DNA from: CAZICM01 sp964537685
Lineage (GTDB): Bacteria; Myxococcota_A; Polyangia; Polyangiales; Polyangiaceae
DNA length: 63,354 nt
Direction: 5' to 3'
NCBI GenBank assembly: GCA_964537685.1
Contig: CAZICM010000053.1
Coordinates: 1-63,354, forward strand
In this document: positions 1-7,109 of the stretch, in pieces
Layout: every line of letters starts with the position of its first letter
How positions within the stretch are numbered: the stretch's first letter is position 1
Notes under the pieces: model-generated
Seen by the model: the letters and a program-made list of their open reading frames with translations, nothing else
The model's database searches: none
Told to the model about the DNA's origin: nothing
Made by a program: the position numbers and the translations under genes

Positions 1-56
1 CGACCGCGAAGGGCGTGGCGGGGGCGGCGAAGAAAGGAACGGGAGCGGTTGGGATC
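1..56 (+). repeat. Cassette linker repeat, copy A (partial)
   Basis: Codes for TAKGVAGAAKKGTGAVGI. It is nearly identical to bases 969-1025 in the second cassette and related to 1985-2040 in the third. It marks the border between a conserved carrier and a variable toxin tip. Confidence 0.8.
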
Positions 57-425
57 AGCGCAGGGGAAAACGCTGCTTCAAGGCCGGTGATGAGGCCCGG
101 CGATGTGATGACTTATGAGAAGTACCTCGAATCTCGCATGCCAGAAAGCTCGCTTCGCGGTCACCATGTTCCCCAACAGGCCCGTTTAAGAGAGGCAGGA
201 ATCGATCCATCGAAGGGCACGATTGTTGTTATGGAAGGCGCTGAACATGCTGCGACCCGAACCTATAAAGGCCGTGGAAGAGCTACGGCATCAGCCGAAA
301 GTGGAATGCCGCTCTCTCATTTTGAAGCCTTAGATATTGCCGACCCGCCAATATCGCGTTTGGGAGATCAGACGGCGGAAGGCATTCGAGCATTAAATAG
401 GAAAAATCATCCAGGAAAATTCTAA
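3..425 (+). CDS. Toxin C-terminal cassette, HHxP-type nuclease-like (5' partial)
   Basis: The frame is open from the window edge, so this is the 3' part of a longer gene or a displaced tip cassette. The first ~17 residues read TAKGVAGAAKKGTGAVGI, a linker repeated in the next cassettes. The tip of about 110 residues carries GHHVPQ, a conserved spacer, then EHAATRTYKGRGR. A paired His followed by a later His resembles HNH/Endonuclease VII-like polymorphic toxins, which would cut DNA or RNA in a recipient cell. The stop codon overlaps the start of the next gene (TAATG), the usual toxin-immunity arrangement. The exact toxin family is not certain, because the motif is short and no structure was compared. 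No start codon with a ribosome site is visible inside the window. Confidence 0.6.
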   Translation, partial: TAKGVAGAAKKGTGAVGISAGENAASRPVMRPGDVMTYEKYLESRMPESSLRGHHVPQQARLREAGIDPSKGTIVVMEGAEHAATRTYKGRGRATASAESGMPLSHFEALDIADPPISRLGDQTAEGIRALNRKNHPGKF

Positions 426-877
426 TGACTAACAACGAACAAGCAATGCTGATTGAACTTGAGCGAGTGGCTAACCTGGTGACGTCGGATGACATTGACA
501 TATTCGCTGCTATCTCTCAGAAATTGCCTGAATCCGATGATATTGAGTGCTTGCGACGGATGTTGCGCTGTCTTCGAGACATTGATGCAGGTGAAGTGCA
601 GTATGAATTGCTGGAGGCATGTGAAAGATTTCCCATAGATATCTATATAACCGGCCTTATTGCGGAATCAGAAGTTCTCTGCGTTCAAGCTCCGCAATGG
701 TTCAAAATGCTTTGCTGCTCCGTTTTGAATAGCGAGGTATATGTTCAAAAGCTTGCCAAAGCGATTGCACAGGCAGAACAAGCTCGGGTTGCAGAATTTC
801 TCGCTTTTTTGAAATCTATTGCATGCGCTCATCCGATCTATAAACCGACGCTAAGGAGATTAGGTATATGGAATTGA
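425..877 (+). CDS. Immunity protein, Imm30-like
   Basis: A 150-residue acidic helical protein without signal peptide, whose ATG overlaps the stop of the preceding toxin cassette. That position and size fit a cognate immunity protein that neutralises the toxin in the cytoplasm of the producer. The C-terminal half (VQKLAKAIAQAEQARVAEFL, then a His-Pro-xxx-Pro-xLRRLG end) resembles the Imm30 group. The gene is clearly richer in A and T than the linker repeats around it, a common sign of recent acquisition. The family name is tentative; the immunity role rests mainly on position. Confidence 0.6.
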   Translation: MTNNEQAMLIELERVANLVTSDDIDIFAAISQKLPESDDIECLRRMLRCLRDIDAGEVQYELLEACERFPIDIYITGLIAESEVLCVQAPQWFKMLCCSVLNSEVYVQKLAKAIAQAEQARVAEFLAFLKSIACAHPIYKPTLRRLGIWN

Positions 878-902
878 GCATAAGGGCAACCCTTTCAAGG
901 CG

Positions 903-1180
903 CATGATTGGCGGGGGATGTTTAGGCATGGAACCATAGCGGTTATTATAGGTGTTTTAACCGTTGTAACGACCGCGAAGGGCGTGACGGGAGCGGCGAA
1001 GAAAGGAACGGGAGCGGTTGGGATTGGGGCGGCGGAGGAGGCGGGGACAAAGGCCGCGGCTTCGGCAGGGCCGGGGAAGCCTTTAAAAACTTATCAGACC
1101 TATACCAAGCCGGATTTGAATGGGGGGCCGCCTTATGTGGGGAGAACGAGCGGAACTAGATCGCCTCTGGCAAATGTAAG
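903..1180 (+). repeat. Cassette linker repeat, copy B
   Basis: Matches 1932-2218 over nearly its whole length. Conserved translation: HDWRGxFRH, a hydrophobic stretch (IAVIIGVLTVVT), the KGxxGAxKKG linker, then AAEEAGTKAAASAGPGKP and the first part of the GIY-YIG tip. The reading frame continues upstream to 864 without a normal start codon (GIEHKGNPFKAHDWRG), so homology begins almost at the stop codon of the previous immunity gene. Confidence 0.8.
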
Positions 1181-1436
1181 AGCACGAGACAGAAATCATC
1201 ACATGAATCAAAAGGGATACGGTCCTGCTGAGCTTGATAAGTCCTCAGCAAATCCGAATGCCATAAGAGGGCAAGAGCAGCGACTAATTGACCTGTATGG
1301 CGGTGCTAAATCCGAAGGGGGTACGTCGGGAAATGCCATAAATAGTGTTCGTCCTTATAATGCTAACCGTCAATTCTATCTGGATCAAGCTAAAAGGAAT
1401 TTGGACCATGAAGCGTCAAAAACGTGGTGTTGGTGA
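918..1436 (+). CDS. Toxin cassette with GIY-YIG (URI)-like nuclease tip
   Basis: The first ~25 residues contain one hydrophobic segment, then the shared KGVTGAAKKGTGAVG linker and an Ala/Gly-rich spacer. The tip has PYVGRTSG (a YIG-type strand), an Arg/His helix (RARDRNHH) and RGQEQRLIDLYGG with a candidate metal-binding Glu. This order fits GIY-YIG/URI endonucleases used as toxin tips; the leading GIY-equivalent strand would be KTYQTY. The ATG at 918 sits directly behind GGCGGGGG, too close for a good ribosome site. The frame runs upstream into carrier-like sequence, so this may be a silent tip that becomes active after recombination. The immunity gene overlaps its end by 29 bases. Confidence 0.65.
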   Translation: MFRHGTIAVIIGVLTVVTTAKGVTGAAKKGTGAVGIGAAEEAGTKAAASAGPGKPLKTYQTYTKPDLNGGPPYVGRTSGTRSPLANVRARDRNHHMNQKGYGPAELDKSSANPNAIRGQEQRLIDLYGGAKSEGGTSGNAINSVRPYNANRQFYLDQAKRNLDHEASKTWCW

Positions 1437-1875
1437 TGTCCTCGGTGTTCCCCTGAGTGAAAATCGTATGGCATTTGCCATCGTTTTGCCCATAGCTGAT
1501 ATTTTTTTTGAGTTTTTTCCTCAAAGGAACCGCATACCACAGATTGAGGAAATCATTAGAAAGCCAATCCTATTTCAGATTTGTGTAATGGACTATGCAG
1601 TGACGCGGGGAATTTGGAAGATAATTGGCCATGTTGATCCTCCACCGCATTTACTCGAGCCGCCAAAGTTCTTTAAACAAGATCATTTCTCTGGGAAATT
1701 GACAATTACAACCGATGGCAGCAATGAGGTGCCCGCCGGTTATGAAGAGTGCATTGGTCTTGAGAAATGCGCGGCTTGGGATCCTGAGCATGTGGTTAGC
1801 CGCCTTGAGGATTATCTCGCAGGGAGGCCAAACAAGTGGTATGAGCTCCAGCGTCCCAAACGCATAACGACATAG
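1408..1875 (+). CDS. Immunity protein, Imm26-like
   Basis: Start chosen at ATG 1408, which has AAAAGGA about ten bases upstream; an earlier ATG at 1345 would add 21 residues deep inside the toxin gene. The 155-residue protein begins MKRQKRGVGDVLGVPLSENR, followed by a hydrophobic strand and FFEFFPQR. The 'K-x-GDVxxxPL' opening is typical of Imm26 immunity proteins. It would bind and inhibit the GIY-YIG-like tip encoded just upstream. Confidence 0.65.
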   Translation: MKRQKRGVGDVLGVPLSENRMAFAIVLPIADIFFEFFPQRNRIPQIEEIIRKPILFQICVMDYAVTRGIWKIIGHVDPPPHLLEPPKFFKQDHFSGKLTITTDGSNEVPAGYEECIGLEKCAAWDPEHVVSRLEDYLAGRPNKWYELQRPKRITT

Positions 1876-1931
1876 ATGGTGGCAATCGGGCAATTGGGCG
1901 GGCTCTCTATGCTTATCTATCAGCCAACTCG

Positions 1932-2218
1932 CACGATTGGCGGGGCGCGTTTAGGCATCGCACGGTGGCCGTGGTCTTGGCGGTGCTGGCCGTTGTCACA
2001 ATGGGTAAAGGGCTATCGGGCGCGCTGAAGAAAGGAAGCGCGGGGAATGGAGCGGCCCATGCGGGAGCGGCGGAGGAGGCGGGGACGAAGGCGGCGGCTT
2101 CGGCAGGGCCGGGGAAGCCTGCTAAAACTTATCAGACCTATACCAAACCGGATTTGAATGGAGGGAAGCCTTATGTAGGGAGAACGAGCGGAACGAAGTC
2201 TCCATTTGAGAACGTAAG
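1932..2218 (+). repeat. Cassette linker repeat, copy C
   Basis: Third copy of the HDWRG...KKG linker, with about nine extra bases relative to copy B (GNGAAHAG insertion). The frame is open upstream and reads GRALYAYLSANSHDWRG, resembling the carrier part of an Rhs-like protein. Homology to copy B stops abruptly at 2218. Confidence 0.8.
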
Positions 2219-2288
2219 GTCGCGAAGGGCGGGGCGGGGGCGGCGAAGATGGGTGGCCCTGCCCACAGGGCGAAGGAGATCCTCCTAA
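1965..2288 (+). pseudogene. Truncated GIY-YIG toxin cassette
   Basis: Starts like the cassette at 918 (hydrophobic segment, linker, KTYQTYTKPDLNGG, PYVGRTSG) but homology ends after SPFENVRSR. The remaining ~20 residues (RAGRGRRRWVALPTGRRRSS) are an out-of-frame reading of another cassette fragment. The Arg/His helix and catalytic Glu are missing and no immunity gene follows, so the product cannot be an active nuclease. Confidence 0.75.
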
Positions 2289-2338
2289 ATGCCCATGAAT
2301 ACCCATTAAATGAAGATATAAAAGAAAACAACCCATAA
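2222..2338 (+). pseudogene. Fragment of a fourth toxin cassette
   Basis: In the frame of codon 2222 the sequence reads AKGGAGAAKMGGPAHRAKE then LLNAHEYPLNEDIKENNP and a stop. The first residues are the same linker as copies A-C (AKGVAGAAKK), so this is the start of a different cassette joined to the broken third one. The rest of bases 2339-2611 shows no gene on either strand that I would support. Confidence 0.55.
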
Positions 2339-2611
2339 CTCCCGCTCCCCAGCCCTTTCCCTCCATCCGAATCGCTTTCCGCTTCCGTCTCCTCCAGATT
2401 CGCAACGCAGAATCCCATCCCCTCCGGTTCCCCTCGCGATTCACTCGCTGCGAATCTGTAAGCATTGGAATATTTCCCCAGTTCCCTCGCCGCGAATCGC
2501 CTTCCGCCCACGCCGTGGACCAATTCTTTTTGCAAAAATTGTCTTTCGCCTCACCCCAAATTAGCGCTTGATTCAATGAAAACACCTTGATACCCTGCGC
2601 CCCGTCCCCCC

Positions 2612-4237
2612 ATGCAAAACAACTCGTCCACGCTTTTGCTCGGCGATCAGGCCGTCGCCCTGGGTAGCCTCCACGCCGGTATCTCCGCCGCTTATGCCTA
2701 TCCAGGTACGCCTTCAACCGAAATTTTAGAGGCTCTTCAGTTTCTTTCCCGCGGAAAAATAAGCCCTAAAGCCGTATGGTCCTCCAATGAAAAGGCCGCC
2801 TATGAAGAAGCTTTGGGGGTCTCGTTCGCCGGCAGGCGCGCGCTCGTCGCTATGAAACATGTGGGGCTCAATGTCGCCGCCGATCCTTTTGTGAATTCTG
2901 CGCTGGTCGATGTCGGCGGCGGATTGGTGCTCGCTGTCGCCGATGATCCGGGCATGCATAGCTCTCAAAATGAGCAGGATAGCCGCTATTTAGCCGATTT
3001 TGCTAAGATTTTATGCCTGGAACCTTCGGATTCCCAAGAGTGTTATTCGATGGCCAGGGAGGCTTTCGATTTGTCCGAGCGCTTTGGGATTCCTGTGATG
3101 CTAAGGCTGGTGACAAGGCTCGCTCATGGCCAAAGCGCCGTGAAAACGGCCGAGCCCAGGGCCGAAAATGCTATCCATAAGGTGCAAAATCGCAATGCGT
3201 GGATTTTAATCCCTCAAAATGCAAGGCGGCAGTGGAAAAAATTATTGGATAAGCAGTCTTCGCTGCTGGCTTATTCGGAAAATTGTGAGCATAACACGCT
3301 ATTTTTTCCGCCTTCCTGGGATGGTGAGACGGCGGTGATTACGGCTGGATTGGGGCGCCATTACTATGCGGAAAATGCAGGGGATTGGGATTATGAGCCG
3401 GCGCTGCTGCATATCGGTGCCTATCCTTTGCCCGTCCAGAAATTAAGAGCTTTGGCTTCTAGGGCAAAAAAAATCCATGTGTTTGAAGATGGATATCCTT
3501 ATATCGAGCGATGGCTGGCTGGCATATTGCCCGGCGGCCCATCGGTATTGGGAAAGCTATCGGGCCATTTGCCTTTGGATGGAGAATTAACGCCCGATAC
3601 GGTGAGAGCGGCTCTTTCGCTGCCCGCGCACCAGGCGCTTTCGCTCGATGATTTTAAAGTGCCGGGCAGGCCGCCCCAGTTATGCCATGGATGTCCTCAT
3701 GCCGATTCGTTTCATTCGCTGAATTTGGCCTTGAAAGGGATGGATCAGACAATGGTGACCTCGGATATCGGCTGCTATTCGCTGGGAGCGCTGCCTCCTT
3801 ATTCGTCGATAGAAACATGTGTATGCATGGGAGCGTCGATCGGGCTGGCCAAGGGAGCGGCCGATGCGGGGTTCAGGCCGGCTCTTGCGGTGATTGGAGA
3901 TGGGACGTTTTTGCATTCGGGCCTTGGCCCGCTGATGGATGCCGCGGCAGCCAATACGCCAATGACGGTATTGATTTTTGATAATGAGACGATTGCGATG
4001 ACAGGGGGGCAGCCGACGGTGATGCCCGTGACGCGCTTATCTTCTCTGATTTTAGGATTGGGTGTGGACCCAAAGCATCTTCATGTGCTCGAAACGCATC
4101 CGAGAAAGGCCGAGGAAAACGCGGGTATTCTGAGGGAAGAGATTTTATATGAAGGATTGTCGGTGATTGTGCTGGTCCGCGAGTGTTTGGAGCTGGTGCG
4201 GCATAGGCGGAAGGGGCAGGGGGAAGCCGAGTCATGA
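2612..4237 (+). CDS. iorA: Indolepyruvate ferredoxin oxidoreductase, alpha subunit, lacking the ferredoxin domain
   Basis: Large subunit of the thiamine-diphosphate enzyme that oxidatively decarboxylates aryl pyruvates to aryl-acetyl-CoA. The N-terminal pyrimidine-binding domain has YPGTPSTEILEAL (residues ~30-42) and MKHVGLNVAADPFVNSALVD. The C-terminal TPP domain has LCHGCPHADSFHSLNLAL (~350), DIGCYSLG and GDGTFLHSG. Family members usually exceed 600 residues and end in a domain with two [4Fe-4S] clusters; this one stops at 541 residues right after the TPP domain, and no CxxCxxC set is present. It overlaps iorB by four bases, so the subunits are translationally coupled. Electron transfer to ferredoxin must use another protein or another acceptor. 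Confidence 0.9.
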   Translation: MQNNSSTLLLGDQAVALGSLHAGISAAYAYPGTPSTEILEALQFLSRGKISPKAVWSSNEKAAYEEALGVSFAGRRALVAMKHVGLNVAADPFVNSALVDVGGGLVLAVADDPGMHSSQNEQDSRYLADFAKILCLEPSDSQECYSMAREAFDLSERFGIPVMLRLVTRLAHGQSAVKTAEPRAENAIHKVQNRNAWILIPQNARRQWKKLLDKQSSLLAYSENCEHNTLFFPPSWDGETAVITAGLGRHYYAENAGDWDYEPALLHIGAYPLPVQKLRALASRAKKIHVFEDGYPYIERWLAGILPGGPSVLGKLSGHLPLDGELTPDTVRAALSLPAHQALSLDDFKVPGRPPQLCHGCPHADSFHSLNLALKGMDQTMVTSDIGCYSLGALPPYSSIETCVCMGASIGLAKGAADAGFRPALAVIGDGTFLHSGLGPLMDAAAANTPMTVLIFDNETIAMTGGQPTVMPVTRLSSLILGLGVDPKHLHVLETHPRKAEENAGILREEILYEGLSVIVLVRECLELVRHRRKGQGEAES

Positions 4238-4821
4238 AATGCGATATTTTGGTATGCGGTGTGGGCGGTCAGGGTGTGCTTTCGCTGGCTTCAATTTTAT
4301 CTCAGGCGGCTTTGCATGAAGGTTTAAATGTAAAGCAGTCGGAAGTGCATGGGATGGCGCAGCGGGGCGGGGCGGTGGTGGCGCATGTGCGGATTTCGGA
4401 TAGTGGTGTGTCCAGCGATTTAATACCGCGCGGCAGGGCGGATTGGATTGTAGGGCTCGAACCTGTGGAGAGTTTGCGATGGGTGCCCTATTTGGGGCTC
4501 GGGGGGCGGGTGCTGAGTTCGGTGCATCCTGTGAAAAATATTGATGATTATCCTGATCTTGAAGCGCTGGAGGCCAAACTGAAGAGCTATGCGGGCACGG
4601 TATTGGTTGATAGTGTGGAACTGGCCCGGAAGGCCGGGAATCCGCATGCGGAGAATGTGGTGATGGCGGGCGCGGCATCGTGTTTTTTGCCTTGGTCTGG
4701 GGCGAGTTTTGAGCGGGCGCTCCGGGATAGGTTTGGAAGCAAGGGCAAGGCGCTGATGGAGTCGGTGGAACAAGCCTTTTTATTGGGGCGCGGGGCGGTG
4801 GAGGGGGATATCGGGCCGTGA
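4234..4821 (+). CDS. iorB: Indolepyruvate ferredoxin oxidoreductase, beta (gamma-type) subunit
   Basis: Small subunit of the same complex. It begins with the typical CDILVCGVGGQGVLSLASIL and has the signature SEVHGMAQRGGAVVAHVRI. At 195 residues it has the normal length of stand-alone IorB. The ATG lies within ATGA overlapping the iorA stop, and its own stop overlaps the GTG of the next gene, so three genes form a tightly coupled operon. Substrates are probably indole-, phenyl- and hydroxyphenyl-pyruvate from aromatic amino acids, inferred from the family. Confidence 0.92.
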   Translation: MKCDILVCGVGGQGVLSLASILSQAALHEGLNVKQSEVHGMAQRGGAVVAHVRISDSGVSSDLIPRGRADWIVGLEPVESLRWVPYLGLGGRVLSSVHPVKNIDDYPDLEALEAKLKSYAGTVLVDSVELARKAGNPHAENVVMAGAASCFLPWSGASFERALRDRFGSKGKALMESVEQAFLLGRGAVEGDIGP

Positions 4822-7103
4822 TTTCCTTTGGCGGTGACGATCTATGGAGGCGAATCGGGGAAGCGGCACAGGGGGACGGGGTTTGTATTGCGGAGGATAT
4901 TGGGTTTGAGGTCTTGGATGCTTTGGGTTTGGATACGCCGTTCAGGATATATGCCGATGGCCCCGAAGCTTTGGAAGGTGTGGAGCTCGATCGCTTTCCT
5001 GGAAGGGAAATTGTAGTAAAGGCGGTATGTCCGGCGCTTGTTCATAAGACCGAGGCCGGGGCGGTTCTGCGCTTGCCCAAAGATAAGGCTGGGATTGAGA
5101 AGGCGATGCGCGCGATGGGGGAGCGCGTTGGAAGGGCGCTTGGGGAGGGCGCGGGTAAAATACGCTATGCGCTGCATGAATGTGTATCTGTGGCTGAAGC
5201 GCCTGGGAACACGTTTTTAATGGGTTTGCGCAATACGCCTGATTTTGGCCCGGTGCTGGTGCTGGGTATGGGTGGGATATATAGCGAATTTTGGGCGGAG
5301 CATCTTCGCCAAGAGCAGGGGCTTAGCTTTTTTTCTGTGCCTTTCGAGGGAGGTGCCATAGAGCGGGCCGGGCTGGAGCTGAATGCGGCGGTGAAGCTGG
5401 GAACGGCGGGATTTCGCGGGCAGGCACCGGTGCTATCCATAGATGGATTGATGGATGCGCTTCAGCGTTTTTCAAAGCTGGGCGAGGCGATGCCTGAATG
5501 GTTTTCGGAATGTGAAATCAATCCGCTGGTTGTTTCGGGCGGGCGGATCCGGCCCCTGGATGTGAGGATGGTGAAGGGGAATCCTGGCTATCGAAGGCCG
5601 GTACAAAAAGATATTTCGTTTCTCAAGCATCTTCTTTTGCCAAAGAGCATTGCCATAGCAGGTGTATCGGAGCGGATGAATCCGGGGCATATCATTCTAA
5701 AACAGCTTTTGGATGATGGTTTTGATCCTGGAAAGATATTTGTGATTAAGCCTGGGATAGACACCATGGAGGGTGTGAAAGCGGTGCCCGCGCCTCTCGC
5801 CCTGCCTGAATGCGCCGATGTGCTGGTGGCCGGAATTAGTGCAGCAAATACAAAGGCTTTGCTTCAATCGTGCATTGCTCATGAAAAAGCCCGGTGTGTG
5901 GTGTTGATTTCAGGCGGCCTCGAGGAAAAGGAAGGGGGCAGGGTTATCGCGGATGAGCTTGTTTCGATGCTGGAACAGGCGCGGGCTCAAGGAAAGGATG
6001 CACCTGTGGTGCTGGGTGGGAATTGTTTGGGTTTTCGTTCTCTGCCGGCGCGCTGCGATGCCATTTTTATCCCTCGTTACAAGCTTCCGTCGGTTCAGGT
6101 TTCAAGTGAAACTTTAAGTTCGATGGCCCTGGTTTCTCAGAGCGGAGCCTTTGCGATAGCCCGTTTAAGCAAGATGCCATATCTTGCTCCGCGCTATTTG
6201 ATTACGCTGGGCAATCAAATGGATATAGGAGCTTCGGATGTGCTCCGGGCCTTGGAGCAGGATTCTTCGATTCAAACCGTGGGGATGTATATCGAGGGCT
6301 TTAAGGAAATGGATGGCACCTGGCTGATGGAGACGGCGGGGCGTATGATTGGGCGGGGAAAGAGTGTGATTTTATATAGGGGAGGCCAAAATGCCGATGG
6401 AAAACAGGCGGCGCTGAGTCATACGGCGAGGGTGGCGGGGGATCATCGCATTCTCATTTCGCGGGCCCGGGGCGCTGGTGTGCTTCTCTGCGAAAGCATT
6501 GAGGATTTTGAAGATTTATGCTCACTTTTTTGGTGTTTGGAGCGGCGTGATGTACAAGGGCGGGGATTGGGTGTGGTGACGAATGCTGGTTTTGAATGTG
6601 TGGCGGCGGCGGATGCCGCGGGGCCGGGCAGGCTTTCGGCATTTGCGCCTGTTACGCATACCAAGATTTTGCAGATTTTGGCCGAAAGGCGTTTGGATTT
6701 GATTGTGGATGTGCATAATCCCCTGGATTTAACGCCGATGTGCGATGATGCGGGGTATGAGGCATGTGTGTGGGCGGTGCTTGAGGATAGCTCGGTTCAT
6801 AGCGCGATTGTGGGTTGTGTTCCGCTTTCGCCTGCGATTTGTACGCTGGCGCGGGGAGCTGGGCATGCCGAGGATATGCGCGGCGATTCGTCGGTGGTTC
6901 AGCGTATGAAGAGGATTTGGCATGATACCCAAAAAGCGCTGGCCGTTGTTGTGGATTCTGGAACGCTGTATGATGCGATGGCGGGGGAGCTGATGGCGGC
7001 GGGTATGCCTGTATTCCGGCATATGGATAGGGCGGCCCGGCTCTTAGGCCGATATGTGGATGAGCGGCTTCGCATTCAGGCGATTCATCAAGGCAAAGGA
7101 TAG
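4818..7103 (+). CDS. ADP-forming acyl-CoA synthetase, fused, ATP-grasp domain first
   Basis: Converts an acyl-CoA plus ADP and phosphate to the free acid, CoA and ATP. Next to iorAB the natural substrate would be indoleacetyl-, phenylacetyl- or similar CoA, giving aryl acetate and one ATP. Residues ~1-230 are an ATP-grasp domain (EIVVKAVCPALVHKTEAGAV; CEINPLVVSGGRIRPLDVRM). From ~265 follows a CoA-binding Rossmann domain (LLPKSIAIAGVSERMNPG), then the ligase domains with ALVSQSGAFA and LSHTARVAGDH, the site of the usual SHTGxxAG motif (Gly replaced by Ala-Arg). Most fused enzymes carry the CoA-binding domain first, so this is the permuted order. Start is GTG 4818, overlapping the iorB stop. 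Confidence 0.85.
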   Translation: MISFGGDDLWRRIGEAAQGDGVCIAEDIGFEVLDALGLDTPFRIYADGPEALEGVELDRFPGREIVVKAVCPALVHKTEAGAVLRLPKDKAGIEKAMRAMGERVGRALGEGAGKIRYALHECVSVAEAPGNTFLMGLRNTPDFGPVLVLGMGGIYSEFWAEHLRQEQGLSFFSVPFEGGAIERAGLELNAAVKLGTAGFRGQAPVLSIDGLMDALQRFSKLGEAMPEWFSECEINPLVVSGGRIRPLDVRMVKGNPGYRRPVQKDISFLKHLLLPKSIAIAGVSERMNPGHIILKQLLDDGFDPGKIFVIKPGIDTMEGVKAVPAPLALPECADVLVAGISAANTKALLQSCIAHEKARCVVLISGGLEEKEGGRVIADELVSMLEQARAQGKDAPVVLGGNCLGFRSLPARCDAIFIPRYKLPSVQVSSETLSSMALVSQSGAFAIARLSKMPYLAPRYLITLGNQMDIGASDVLRALEQDSSIQTVGMYIEGFKEMDGTWLMETAGRMIGRGKSVILYRGGQNADGKQAALSHTARVAGDHRILISRARGAGVLLCESIEDFEDLCSLFWCLERRDVQGRGLGVVTNAGFECVAAADAAGPGRLSAFAPVTHTKILQILAERRLDLIVDVHNPLDLTPMCDDAGYEACVWAVLEDSSVHSAIVGCVPLSPAICTLARGAGHAEDMRGDSSVVQRMKRIWHDTQKALAVVVDSGTLYDAMAGELMAAGMPVFRHMDRAARLLGRYVDERLRIQAIHQGKG

Positions 7104-7109
7104 ATATCT

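Noticed and set aside
2013..2717. 234-residue minus-strand frame covering the end of the toxin array and the start of iorA
   Set aside because: Arg-rich composition, overlaps a strongly supported gene and cassette remnants, and has no ribosome site or domain.
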